From Aigarchaeota archaeon (GTDB lineage: Archaea > Thermoproteota > Nitrososphaeria_A > Caldarchaeales > Calditenuaceae), in contig JANXDH010000004.1 of the NCBI GenBank assembly GCA_025059745.1, forward strand, positions 597,646 to 661,645: 64,000 bases of DNA. Direction: 5' to 3'. Under the pieces are notes generated by a model. That model searched no databases, was not told the DNA's origin, and saw only the letters and a list, made by a program, of their open reading frames with translations. The first letter of the stretch is position 1, and the number at the start of each line of letters is the position of its first letter. Position numbers and translations under genes: made by a program. Of this stretch, positions 16,356 to 25,155 are shown piece after piece.

Positions 16356-17087
16356 TTGAAGGAGCTTCTGGAGGAGAACGAGAACGGTTTCTTCTCACTA
16401 TGGTCCGATAAAGAGACCTACAGACGTGCGATCCTCCTGTGTAACCCGGTCTTCCACGACGACCCTCTCTTCAACCACGCTACAGGTACACTCGATTCCG
16501 AGGACGTAATAGAGTTCATCATAAGGTACTTCGATTCCAGGAACGTTAGGCCAGCGATCTACGCCAACCCTTGGAATCTCTTCCCGCTACGCGAGGTGCT
16601 ACTTGGGTATGGGTTCAGACTCTGGGACGAACTCTTTGTAGAGGTGCGTGGAGCGGACCCTCAATCACCGACCCAATCGACCCTGAGACCGGTTGAAGAC
16701 ACTGATGCCCTGAGAACGTGGATAGAGATCTACGAGAGCGCCTTCAAAATCCCTAGTTATTGGCACCGGGAGATCGAGGTGAGGACGAAGACCATGTTGC
16801 GGAGGGACGACGTGACCCTCTTCGTGAAGTACGCAGGCGAAATACCAGTGGGATCGTTGGCCGCCTACTTCACCGGCGATCTCTGCGGACTCTATTGCAT
16901 CGGCACCCCTCCTAAGTATCGGGGCAAAGGAATAGGCTCATCGATGATAAATGAGGCCGTGAGGGTGGCAGGAATGAGAGGTGCGAGAGCGGTGTGCCTC
17001 CAGACGCTCGCGAGCGACAAGTTGACGGGATTCTACGAGAGGCTCGGTTTCAGAGTAGCCTACAAGAAACAAGTCTATCTGAGATGA
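16356..17087 (+). CDS. GNAT-family acetyltransferase
   Basis: 243 residues. The C-terminal half (about 110-243) is a GNAT fold with the acetyl-CoA loop in PPKYRGKGIGSSMINEAVRVA and the final LASDKLTGFYERLGFR segment. The N-terminal 105 residues look like a degenerate second GNAT-like half. It begins at TTG 16356, four nt after the CysRS-like stop, so the two are almost certainly one operon. The substrate is unknown. The pairing of a cysteine-activating enzyme with an acetyltransferase recalls MshC and MshD of mycothiol synthesis, but that is only an analogy. Confidence 0.8.
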   Translation: MKELLEENENGFFSLWSDKETYRRAILLCNPVFHDDPLFNHATGTLDSEDVIEFIIRYFDSRNVRPAIYANPWNLFPLREVLLGYGFRLWDELFVEVRGADPQSPTQSTLRPVEDTDALRTWIEIYESAFKIPSYWHREIEVRTKTMLRRDDVTLFVKYAGEIPVGSLAAYFTGDLCGLYCIGTPPKYRGKGIGSSMINEAVRVAGMRGARAVCLQTLASDKLTGFYERLGFRVAYKKQVYLR

Positions 17088-17096
17088 GGGACTGGT

Positions 17097-17450
17097 CTAT
17101 CTCGAGCCATGGAGCCGCTTTAGAGAGTTGTAAAAATCGCTCCTCATGAGTTCCATCACGCTCCTCTTCGTGTACTCGACACCCTCCCGTTTTCCGGTCA
17201 GAACGTGGGCGATCTCACCGTCCTCGAACTCAAAGAAGAGTTGCGGAATCACGTAGTCCTCAGACCAGTCGCCGTACTTCCTCACCAGCTCATCGGCCAG
17301 CTTCTCGTCCTCAGTGTCTATATCGTACAGCCTGCATGGGACGTTCAACTCCATCGCCATCGCCCTCGCTGGTTCTATCACGGTGGGGACGCAGTGAGGA
17401 CACCACTTCGCGTAGACCAGATGTATCGCCTTTACCCTCTTCGGCATCAT
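17097..17450 (-). CDS. Thioredoxin-like protein with CPHC motif
   Basis: About 117 residues from ATG 17450 (MMPKRVKAIHLVYAKWCPHC). It has a thioredoxin fold with the active-site pair CPHC after the first beta-strand and the cis-proline region YVIPQLFFEFEDG. It probably reduces disulfides or carries electrons in the cytoplasm. The ORF track extends the start to 17480, but ATG 17450 overlaps the Nudix stop as ATGA, the common coupling arrangement, and removes an unconserved leader. It shares an operon with the Nudix-like gene upstream and converges with the GNAT gene. Confidence 0.82.
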   Translation of the reverse strand: MMPKRVKAIHLVYAKWCPHCVPTVIEPARAMAMELNVPCRLYDIDTEDEKLADELVRKYGDWSEDYVIPQLFFEFEDGEIAHVLTGKREGVEYTKRSVMELMRSDFYNSLKRLHGSR

Positions 17451-17944
17451 ACCTTCTTCCTCACCTGATCTAGGACCCAACCGTGCCCGCTTCCTAGGTC
17501 GTTGACCCCGACCTCATCTATTTTTCTGTATTGCACCTCGGCGACGTACTCGTTGGCCTTGGGCTCGCCGCGTAGTTCGGCGCTGTAGACGAAGCAGATG
17601 TCCCAGTGGAGCTGACCCTTGTACATGGAGCTCTCTCCGGTGTGTGACTGGACCTCTAATAGCCTCAGATCGTAGTCCTTGACTCCCAGCTGTTTCTCAA
17701 CGATCCTTTTGGCACCATCGGTCGGGTGCTCGCCTATCTTTAAGTGAGTCGCGGGCAACCTCCATTTGTCCATCCAGACTTTGGGAATGGCCTTGTTGAG
17801 GAAGAACTCCTCGTACCACAGGTCCCGGTTGTTTATCTTCACCAGCAGTATCTTGTCCTGCTTCATCGCGAGGACGAACGACGAGAGACATAGGCCGCCC
17901 ATTGGGATGTTGTGCGGACCGAAGTTCGCGAATTGCAGTCCCAT
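17447..17944 (-). CDS. Nudix-like protein with degenerate Nudix box
   Basis: 165 residues with a Nudix-type layout: beta-strands SSFVLAMKQDKILLVKIN, the WRLPATHLKIGE lead-in, and a box-like helix GEHPTDGAKRIVEKQLGV. The consensus GX5EX7REUXEEXGU is not met: the REXXEE glutamates that bind metal are largely replaced (RIVEKQ). It may bind rather than hydrolyse a nucleotide, or use other residues. It begins with ATG 17944 and overlaps the thioredoxin-like gene by 4 nt. The pairing suggests redox or nucleotide-damage housekeeping, but this is inference. Confidence 0.72.
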   Translation of the reverse strand: MGLQFANFGPHNIPMGGLCLSSFVLAMKQDKILLVKINNRDLWYEEFFLNKAIPKVWMDKWRLPATHLKIGEHPTDGAKRIVEKQLGVKDYDLRLLEVQSHTGESSMYKGQLHWDICFVYSAELRGEPKANEYVAEVQYRKIDEVGVNDLGSGHGWVLDQVRKKV

Positions 17945-18028
17945 ACAACTAGTTCCTGAATTTAGGGTTTATATCTATTGCGGTCGAATACATTCGACCG
18001 GCTTTGGGCGCGCGCTGTCTACCGGAAA

Positions 18029-18038
18029 CTTATATATC
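18029..18038 (+). promoter_or_regulatory. TATA-like element upstream of the molybdenum hydroxylase gene
   Basis: CTTATATATC lies about 90 nt before the GTG at 18124, so a transcript from here would carry a leader of roughly 65 nt. That leader contains a 19-codon ORF (ATG 18068) whose TGA overlaps the GTG start and a purine-rich GAGGGG before it. Confidence 0.45.
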
Positions 18039-18123
18039 TATGATGAGATAGTGAATCTTAAAAGCAGATGAGGTCAAATGAGCGTCGAGATGCTGACTCT
18101 TTCAGAGGGGTGATAGTTGATCC

Positions 18124-20373
18124 GTGAGCTCTCACAGATACGTCGGTAAGCCCATACCACCGGACGAGTCGTTAGTACATGTTGAGGGCAGGGGCAGGTA
18201 CGTCGATGACGTGAGGAAGGACGGTATGCTATACATGGGCGTGCTCAGGAGTCCGTACGCGAGGGCCAGGATCAGGAGTATAGATTTCTCCGACGTCAAG
18301 GCCAGGGCTAAGTTGGTGCTCTTACCGATAGACCATAAAGTGGTGATGCGCGATATCGCGATCCCCGCCTTCTTCGAGTACAAGGGCAGGGCTACGTTGG
18401 TGAGGATGCCAGTCCTACCGTCCAACGGGTACGTGAACTTCGAGGGTCAACCGGTCGCTGCGGTAGTGGCAGATTCCAGGTACGAAGCGGCCGATCTGCT
18501 AGAGCTGTTCTCCGTGGACTACGAACCCCTTCGGCCCGTAATGACGATCGAGGAGAGCCTCAGTGGAGGCGAGGTGATTCACGAGGGGTGCAGCGACAAC
18601 ATAAGCGTCGACGTGACATTGAGAGGCGGCGATGTGGAGAGGGCGTTCGCCGAGGCGGCCCATGTCCTCGAGGATGAGCTCAAGGTCTGTAGGACCATAC
18701 CGAATCCGATGGAGACGAGGGGCGTTGTCGCGGAGTGGAAAGACGGCAAACTCTCCGTCTGGGTCACGAATCAGGGTACATTCAGGATCAAGGACCAGCT
18801 GGTGAACGCCCTCGGATTACAACCAGGCTCGGTCACCGTAAACGTGGTCGACGTGGGCGGCGCATTCGGGACTAAGTCGTCGCTCTATCCGGAGTACGTA
18901 CTGGCCAGCTACGCATCACTCATCCTCAAGAGACCGGTAAAGTGGTTCGAGACGAGATGGGAGCACATGAGATCAACTACCCACGGACGTGACGTGCAGG
19001 CCAGGATCTCCCTCGCGGTAAACAAGGAAGGAAAGGTATTGGGGATGAAGGGCACGGTAATCGCTGATATAGGCGCTTTCAACGTCTTCATCAACGCCAA
19101 CTACGCACCATTCATAGGTGCACAGTTAACGGGACCATACGCCATAAGGGCCGGAGAGGTCAGGGCTATATCGGTCTTCACCAACAAGACGCCTCTAGGT
19201 CCCTACAGGGGTGCTGGCAGGCCGGAGGCCGCCTTCTTCTACGAGAGCATGATGAACCTAGTTGCGAAGGAGCTCGGGCTCGACCCCATTGAGGTCAGGC
19301 TCAGGAACCTCTTAGAACCGTCCGAGATGCCGTTCCAGACGCCCCTAGGATTGACGGTCGACAGGGAGGACTACCGCGAGATACTGAGGACCGCTCTCAA
19401 CAGGTTCGATTACAAACGATTGAGAGAGGAGGTCAGGAGGGAACGAGCGAGGGGTAAGTTGATAGGCATAGGTCTGGCGAACTACATAGAGTTGAACAGG
19501 GTGTTCGCCGGTGAGGGCGCAAAGCTCACGCTTCGGAGGGACGGGAGGATCTACCTATCCTATGGGTCCGGATCGCACGGCCAGTACCACGCCACGATAT
19601 ACAGACAATTGATAGCGGACGCGATCGGGGTAGGTTTCGAGGACGTGGTCTTCGAGATGTCATCAAGCGATGACCTCCCCGGCGGCGTCGGTACCTTCGG
19701 CAGTAGGAGCGCCGTTATCGGTGGTGAGGCCGTTATGAGGTCTGCTCTCAGGCTGAGAGACGAGGTTCTGGAGAGGGCATCGAGGTTGTTCGGAATTCCG
19801 CGAGAGAGGCTAGCTATCTCGGGACGATGCGTAGTCGATCTCAAGAACGGAGGCGAACTCATGGGGCTGGGTGACGTGGCGAGCGAGGGTGAGATCTCCG
19901 TGTACGAGTTCGTCAAGGGACAGGACATATTCTCGTACGGCATTCACATGGCGGTTGTCGAGATAGACGAGGAGACGAGGACCCTGAGGCACGTAAAGTA
20001 CTACGCGATGGACGACGCTGGCAGGATCATAAACCCCTTGATCGCCGAGGGTCAGATAATAGGCGGTATAGTGATGGGCATCTCCCAGGTGTTTTACGAG
20101 AGGGCGGAGTACGATCACAACGGATCCTTGAAGATCGGTGGCATCCTCGAGGCGGGCGTTGCCGCTGCGGCCGACATTCCGATGGAGATAGAGTCGCACC
20201 TCTACGAGTATCCGTCCCACTACCTACACGGGGCTAGGGGCATTGGAGAAGCCGGTCCTATAGGCGCGATACCCTCACTCGTCAACGCGCTTGAGGACGC
20301 CCTAGATACGAGGATCAGGTCGACAGTACTAGCTCCGGATAGCTTATGGGATAAGGCGCCGAGAGTCAGGTGA
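18124..20373 (+). CDS. Xanthine dehydrogenase-family large (molybdopterin) subunit
   Basis: 749 residues of the molybdenum hydroxylase catalytic subunit. The N-terminal part (VGKPIPPDESLVHVEGRGRYVDD, then SPYARARI) is the small a/b hammerhead domain. The cofactor-binding part shows DVGGAFGTKSS, PYRGAGRPEAAFFYE and the catalytic glutamate region GARGIGEAGPIGAIPSLVNA. The loop PYRGAGRPE differs from the AYRCSFR of aerobic CO dehydrogenase, so an aldehyde or N-heterocycle oxidoreductase is more likely than CoxL. The usual FAD-binding and 2Fe-2S subunits are not adjacent, which is unusual; they must come from elsewhere. The start GTG 18124 could be coupled to a 19-codon leader ORF. Confidence 0.9.
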   Translation: MSSHRYVGKPIPPDESLVHVEGRGRYVDDVRKDGMLYMGVLRSPYARARIRSIDFSDVKARAKLVLLPIDHKVVMRDIAIPAFFEYKGRATLVRMPVLPSNGYVNFEGQPVAAVVADSRYEAADLLELFSVDYEPLRPVMTIEESLSGGEVIHEGCSDNISVDVTLRGGDVERAFAEAAHVLEDELKVCRTIPNPMETRGVVAEWKDGKLSVWVTNQGTFRIKDQLVNALGLQPGSVTVNVVDVGGAFGTKSSLYPEYVLASYASLILKRPVKWFETRWEHMRSTTHGRDVQARISLAVNKEGKVLGMKGTVIADIGAFNVFINANYAPFIGAQLTGPYAIRAGEVRAISVFTNKTPLGPYRGAGRPEAAFFYESMMNLVAKELGLDPIEVRLRNLLEPSEMPFQTPLGLTVDREDYREILRTALNRFDYKRLREEVRRERARGKLIGIGLANYIELNRVFAGEGAKLTLRRDGRIYLSYGSGSHGQYHATIYRQLIADAIGVGFEDVVFEMSSSDDLPGGVGTFGSRSAVIGGEAVMRSALRLRDEVLERASRLFGIPRERLAISGRCVVDLKNGGELMGLGDVASEGEISVYEFVKGQDIFSYGIHMAVVEIDEETRTLRHVKYYAMDDAGRIINPLIAEGQIIGGIVMGISQVFYERAEYDHNGSLKIGGILEAGVAAAADIPMEIESHLYEYPSHYLHGARGIGEAGPIGAIPSLVNALEDALDTRIRSTVLAPDSLWDKAPRVR

Positions 20374-20461
20374 CGCGCTGAAGTAAAACTTTCATCACTA
20401 TATCGATCGAATTTAGATTAATAGAGTGGATTAGACGCCAAGATGAGGGTGATGACGATAG

Positions 20462-21715
20462 TTGGAACTAGGAGCGATAATTAGGGCCTCACTCGCGCTA
20501 GTGACCATAGTAGGCGTCTACGAGATATCTATTCGGCTCCTCAAATCGTACGGGAGCTCGGCTATAATATCACAACTGATAAGAGGGTCGAGGGTCATCA
20601 TCATAGTCGGGCTCCTCGCCTTAGCTATCGGAGATATCGTCGATATCATCTCGCCCAACCTTCCCACTGAATTGTCAGTATACCTCTCGAGATCGATCAC
20701 TTACCTGATCGCATCACTGATAGTCCTCTTCTTGGGCATCAGGCTGGTTATCAACCTGATCACAGTCACGATAGGTATATCCTTGATCGATAAGCGGGTT
20801 CTGAAGGTCGTCTACGCAGCCCTTTACCTGTTAGCGGTGGTCGTAGCGATCAGGATCATAGTAGGCTCCCAGATCTTTCCGTCGATAGGCCCTACTGAGT
20901 GGCGAGTACTAAACTTTGTTAACGGTCTAGTCGCAGTCTACGTCTTCGCATCGATAGTCGAGCTCGTGCTCCACAAACTGGTCCAGGAACGGGAGAGAGA
21001 GGAAGCGTACACCGCGACTGCATACACCTTCCTGAGGAGGCTCGCGAGCATCGGGGTGTGGATCCTCGGCATCATAGCGCTCCTGCTGGTGGTCTTCCCC
21101 GAGCTGTTAGGACTGGTCGCCTCGGTCCTCATCGCGGCGGGTTTCCTCTCCATAGTCATCGGTCTCGCGGCCCAGTCGACGCTATCCAACCTGATCTCGG
21201 GGTTGATGATAGCCATAACCCAGCCATTCAGGCTAGGAGACGCCGTCATGTTCAGGAACGACTTCTGTTACGTCGAGGACATCCGACTCTTCCACACGGT
21301 TCTGAGGACATGGGACAACAGACGCGTCGTGGTACCCAACTCGATATTCCAGTCAGAGACCATCATCGATTACACGACCGTAGATCCTTCGATGATTGTA
21401 CCCGTCACGGTGGACGTATCCTACGAGAGCGATGTGGACGCTGCGATATCCGTCATGAAGGAACTGGCGGAGAAGCACCCCGATTTCCTCCCGGCGCCCG
21501 GTCTGCCGTCAGTACAGGTAATGGAGCTCGGTGAGTCCGGAGTCAGACTCAGACTCCTGACCAAGGCTAAAGATCAACCCACCGCCTTCAATATGTCAAA
21601 AGACCTTCTCTACCAGATAAAGAAAGAGTTCGAGAGGAGGGGCATCGAGATACCTTATCCTAGGAGGTACGTGATATTAGATAAGGGGGCCAAGAAGAAG
21701 AGGCGTACCCCATAG
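20462..21715 (+). CDS. MscS-type mechanosensitive channel
   Basis: 417 residues. Five or so hydrophobic segments in the first 210 residues lead into the pore helix AAGFLSIVIGLAAQSTLSNLISGLMIAI and the beta domain QPFRLGDAV, with VVVPNSIF following. The C-terminal half is the cytoplasmic vestibule domain, ending in a basic tail. It protects the cell from osmotic shock by opening under membrane tension. The TTG start at 20462 keeps a short hydrophobic first helix; another TTG or GTG could be used. It stands alone and converges with the MFS gene (2 nt between stops). Confidence 0.92.
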   Translation: MELGAIIRASLALVTIVGVYEISIRLLKSYGSSAIISQLIRGSRVIIIVGLLALAIGDIVDIISPNLPTELSVYLSRSITYLIASLIVLFLGIRLVINLITVTIGISLIDKRVLKVVYAALYLLAVVVAIRIIVGSQIFPSIGPTEWRVLNFVNGLVAVYVFASIVELVLHKLVQEREREEAYTATAYTFLRRLASIGVWILGIIALLLVVFPELLGLVASVLIAAGFLSIVIGLAAQSTLSNLISGLMIAITQPFRLGDAVMFRNDFCYVEDIRLFHTVLRTWDNRRVVVPNSIFQSETIIDYTTVDPSMIVPVTVDVSYESDVDAAISVMKELAEKHPDFLPAPGLPSVQVMELGESGVRLRLLTKAKDQPTAFNMSKDLLYQIKKEFERRGIEIPYPRRYVILDKGAKKKRRTP

Positions 21716-21717
21716 GC

Positions 21718-22875
21718 TCACTCCCTCACCTTCCTAACTTTAGCTGTCATGAGAGAACCAGCACCTACCATGGCCGCGAGAACGTGGAACGTAGTGGCGA
21801 ACCCGGTCACGTCCGTAATCAAACCAGCTATCAAAGCACCGAAGCTTCCTATCACCATGCCGGTTGATGCGAAGAAGCCGACCGAAGCGGTCCTGAGTAT
21901 CTGGTCGGTGACGATCGAGATGTGTGCCCAAGTGACGCTGAATACCGGATAGGCCGAGAAGCCCCACAAGAATAGGAGTGTCGCGGTCTGGTAACCGAAG
22001 GGTGAGTAAAAGAAGAGGACGATCGAGAGGGACATCATGAGCATGAGTATCGAGATCACCCTGAGTGTCCCTAATTTATCAGCCAGTATGCCCCAGATCA
22101 ACGCGCCACAGAGTCCACCTACTTGTATGGATAGCAACAGCATCGCGGTGGTGGTGACGTCGATACCGTGAACCCCGACCATGTAGAGTGGAATCATGGA
22201 GGTCGTACCTGTGACGGTCATGTGGAAGAGGATGAACGGCACGAAGAGGCCCATGATGGCCTTGTTCCTGATCACCTCCCTAATTACGTCTCTACTCCTT
22301 ACCGCCCTCGAGGTCTCCCCGTATGCGCTCTGTCTCAGCGATACTACGAATAGGACGGCCAGACAGAGTCCGACCGGTCCTAGGACTGCGTAGGTTAGCC
22401 TCCACCCGTAGTGCTCAGCGAGCAGACCGGCTATGAAGTAAGCTGAGAGGACTCCTGCAGAGGCACCAGTCTGCAAGACCCCCTGAGCCCTGCCCCTCTT
22501 CTCAGGAGGATAGGCCAGCGCGATCATTCCCACACCGATGGTGGGAGGTATCCCAAGAGCCATACCTAGGACTATGAGGACGACCAGCAGCGTCGGGTAA
22601 CTCTCCACGAGAGACAACGAGAACGCCGCTACGGCAGATATCAGTAGACCGAATACCATCACCCTCTTCAGACCCACCCTTATCGAGAGCAGGCCCGAGG
22701 GAAAACGCGAGAGTGAGAAACAGAGCTCTAGCGCGGTCATCAGCAACCCGGCACCGGCGTACGATACAGCAAACTCAGACCTGATGAGGGGTAGGAGGGG
22801 CGAGAGGACCAGCAGGAGCGCGAACGTATACCAGTAAACTCCTGCGTTTAACGTGAGCACGTACGTCGGGTTCAA
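21718..22875 (-). CDS. MFS transporter
   Basis: 385 residues with about 12 transmembrane segments. The signature loop FPSGLLSIRVGLKRVMVFG lies between helices 2 and 3, and the second half carries WGILADKLGTLRVI. The protein is a secondary transporter of unknown substrate. It starts with TTG 22875 (MNPTYVLTLNAG). The gene lies between MscS and acetyl-CoA synthetase on the same strand as the latter, 83 nt downstream of its stop, so it may be a separate transcript. Proximity to acs hints at an organic acid, but nothing in the sequence shows it. Confidence 0.86.
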   Translation of the reverse strand: MNPTYVLTLNAGVYWYTFALLLVLSPLLPLIRSEFAVSYAGAGLLMTALELCFSLSRFPSGLLSIRVGLKRVMVFGLLISAVAAFSLSLVESYPTLLVVLIVLGMALGIPPTIGVGMIALAYPPEKRGRAQGVLQTGASAGVLSAYFIAGLLAEHYGWRLTYAVLGPVGLCLAVLFVVSLRQSAYGETSRAVRSRDVIREVIRNKAIMGLFVPFILFHMTVTGTTSMIPLYMVGVHGIDVTTTAMLLLSIQVGGLCGALIWGILADKLGTLRVISILMLMMSLSIVLFFYSPFGYQTATLLFLWGFSAYPVFSVTWAHISIVTDQILRTASVGFFASTGMVIGSFGALIAGLITDVTGFATTFHVLAAMVGAGSLMTAKVRKVRE

Positions 22876-22958
22876 GCACCATCAACGACTCAGACGCGGC
22901 TAATTAAAAACTCGTAGAGATCACGGGACGGGTAACGGGGTGTCCAACCACATCACCG

Positions 22959-24980
22959 TCACTCATTCTTTGCTAGGTCCTTCAGCATCTCCTCATAGGC
23001 CGCCTTGACCTCCTCGACCGCAGCCTGGTCCTCGAGTGTCGTCACGTCGCCTATCAGCATACCCGTAGCGACAGCCCTTATCACGCGCCTCATTATCTTC
23101 CCGCTCCTAGTCTTGGGGAGTTTGTTGACAACGAAAACGTTCTTCGGTACAGATATCGGTCCCATCTTCTCGCGGATCCACTCCTTCAACTCGTTCTCCA
23201 TGTTCGATCCCGCGGTGGCACCCACCCTCAACACGACGTACGCTATCGGGACCTCCCCCTTCACCTCATCAGGTATCCCAACGACAGCGGCCTCTGCGAC
23301 ACTCGGGTGTGAGACCAGCGCCGATTCGATCTCGTAGGTGCCTATCCTGTGCCCTGCGACCTTCAGGACCTCATCGGCCCTCCCGAGAACCCATATGTAC
23401 CCATCACTGTCTCTTATCGCGTAGTCGCCTGTGAAGAAGTAACCGAACCTCGAGAAGTAAGTCTCCGAGTACCTCTCGGGTTCCCTCCACATCCCCGTGG
23501 GCGGCCCTAGCATTCCGGGCCACGGCCGCTTGATTATCAGGTACCCTCTCTCACCGTCCTTGACGGGCCTCCCTTTGTCGTCTACAACTTCTACCTCAAT
23601 CCCGGGAAGGGGCCAACCGTTGGTACCCGGTTTCAATGGTATCAGGCAGAGTCCCGGCGTGTGAGAGATCAGGATACCGCCCGTCTCGGTCATCCACCAG
23701 GTGCTACCCACGGGGCACCTCCCTCCACCGATGGTCTCAAAGAGCCACCTCCAGGCAGAGGGGTTGATCGGTTCACCGACGCTGTGTATGAGCCTCAGAC
23801 TCGACAGGTCGTGCCTCCTCACGTAATCGTGGCTGACGCGCATCAAGGCCCTCACCGCTGTAGGAGAAGTGTAGAAGATCGTTACCCCGTACCTCTCGAT
23901 TATGCTCCACCACCTATCTGGTTCGGGGTAGTCGGGGGCGCCCTCATACATGACGATAGACGCGCCAACCATCAGCGGTCCGAAGACTACGTAGGAGTGA
24001 CCGGTAACCCATCCGATGTCAGCCGTGCACCAGAAGAGGTCCTCGTCTCTGATATCGAAGACCCACTTCATAGTGGCGTGCAGAATCACTGCGTACCCAC
24101 CGTTGTCGTGGATTATACCCTTGGGCTTACCAGTAGTCCCAGAGGTGTAGAGCACGTATAGTATGTCCGATGAATCTAGGTGTTCAGGCTCGACATAAGC
24201 GTTAGCTGGGACCTCACGCAACAGGACGTCATAAGACATGTCCCTCTCATGATCTACCGTCATATCCTTGAGTCCAAGCCTCCTAGTAATGACCACTCCC
24301 TCGACATCAGGACAGTCCTTTACAGCCTTATCGACGATGTCCTTGGTCCTGATTACAGAGCCACGTCTGTAGTACCCGTCAGTCGTGAAGATGTACCTTG
24401 CCCCAACGTCATTCACTCTAGTGGCGAGCGCCTCAGCGCTGAACCCGCTGAAGACCTGAGTGAAGATCACTCCCAGCCTAGCGGCCGCGAGCATGAGCGC
24501 TGGTAACTCGGGCACCATGGGCATGTAGTACGCTACCGCGTCACCCTTCTTCAGTCTCAACTTGCGACTCATCAGGTATGCGGCCCTGTTGACGTCCCTC
24601 CAGAGGTCATAGTAGCTCAGTACTCTCTTCTCCAGAGGCTGCCCCCGGTCATCGACCGGTTCTCCCTCCCATACGATAGCCACCTTGTTCCGATTTCGAG
24701 TCCTGACGTGTCTGTCGAGACATAGATAAGAGAAGTTGATCTTACCGCCCGGAAACCACCTGTAGACGTTCGGGTGATCTCCGGGCTCCATGACCCTCTC
24801 AAAGGACTTGAACCAATCGATCTCTCTCGCGACCCTCGCCCAGTGCTCCTCCGGGTTAGATGTGCATTCCGAGTGGAGCCTTCTGTACTGCTCGAGCGTG
24901 CAGCTCCTATCAGCCCACTTGTCGAGTATTATCCGTTCTTCGTAGGGCAGGGGTTCTCTCAGAGACGTGTCAGTACTCAT
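22959..24980 (-). CDS. acs: Acetyl-CoA synthetase, AMP-forming
   Basis: 673 residues, the full length of the family. It activates acetate (or propionate) with ATP to the adenylate and then CoA thioester. Motifs: the AMP-binding signature YTSGTTGKPKG, WWMTETGG, FTGDYAIRDSDGYIWVLGRADEVLKVAGHRIGTYEIE, and the catalytic lysine in LPKTRSGKIMRR. The N-terminal ACAS domain (about 40-95) includes NVYRWFPGGKINFSYLCLDRH. Its ATG start at 24980 has a TATA box about 30 nt upstream. It is divergent from the LarA-like gene. An ADP-forming acyl-CoA synthetase lies 5 kb away, so this stretch is rich in carboxylic acid activation genes. Confidence 0.95.
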   Translation of the reverse strand: MSTDTSLREPLPYEERIILDKWADRSCTLEQYRRLHSECTSNPEEHWARVAREIDWFKSFERVMEPGDHPNVYRWFPGGKINFSYLCLDRHVRTRNRNKVAIVWEGEPVDDRGQPLEKRVLSYYDLWRDVNRAAYLMSRKLRLKKGDAVAYYMPMVPELPALMLAAARLGVIFTQVFSGFSAEALATRVNDVGARYIFTTDGYYRRGSVIRTKDIVDKAVKDCPDVEGVVITRRLGLKDMTVDHERDMSYDVLLREVPANAYVEPEHLDSSDILYVLYTSGTTGKPKGIIHDNGGYAVILHATMKWVFDIRDEDLFWCTADIGWVTGHSYVVFGPLMVGASIVMYEGAPDYPEPDRWWSIIERYGVTIFYTSPTAVRALMRVSHDYVRRHDLSSLRLIHSVGEPINPSAWRWLFETIGGGRCPVGSTWWMTETGGILISHTPGLCLIPLKPGTNGWPLPGIEVEVVDDKGRPVKDGERGYLIIKRPWPGMLGPPTGMWREPERYSETYFSRFGYFFTGDYAIRDSDGYIWVLGRADEVLKVAGHRIGTYEIESALVSHPSVAEAAVVGIPDEVKGEVPIAYVVLRVGATAGSNMENELKEWIREKMGPISVPKNVFVVNKLPKTRSGKIMRRVIRAVATGMLIGDVTTLEDQAAVEEVKAAYEEMLKDLAKNE

Positions 24981-25003
24981 TACGTAACCTCACCCTCAAA
25001 CAT

Positions 25004-25016
25004 AACTTATAAATTT
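25004..25016 (-). promoter_or_regulatory. TATA box of the acs gene
   Basis: On the minus strand it is AAATTTATAAGTT, centred about 30 nt before the ATG at 24980. Confidence 0.55.
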
Positions 25017-25111
25017 TTAAAACGATCGACTGTCCTACTCGTGAAGTCAAACCTCATGGAATTTATAAGGATCTTGAAGGCACGGAATCTACGCAACCCT
25101 TTCTATAGATA

Positions 25112-25126
25112 AAAATATATAAATAA
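25112..25126 (+). promoter_or_regulatory. TATA box of the LarA-like gene
   Basis: AAAATATATAAATAA precedes the ATG at 25156 by about 37 nt measured from its centre, so the transcript would have a leader of about 10 nt. Confidence 0.55.
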
Positions 25127-25155
25127 TTGACAGGCTGATATTAATTTGAACGTTC

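Noticed and set aside
18124-20373. Aerobic CO dehydrogenase large subunit (CoxL)
   Set aside because: The active-site loop reads PYRGAGRPE, not the AYRCSFR type with the selanyl-cysteine, and coxM/coxS are not adjacent.
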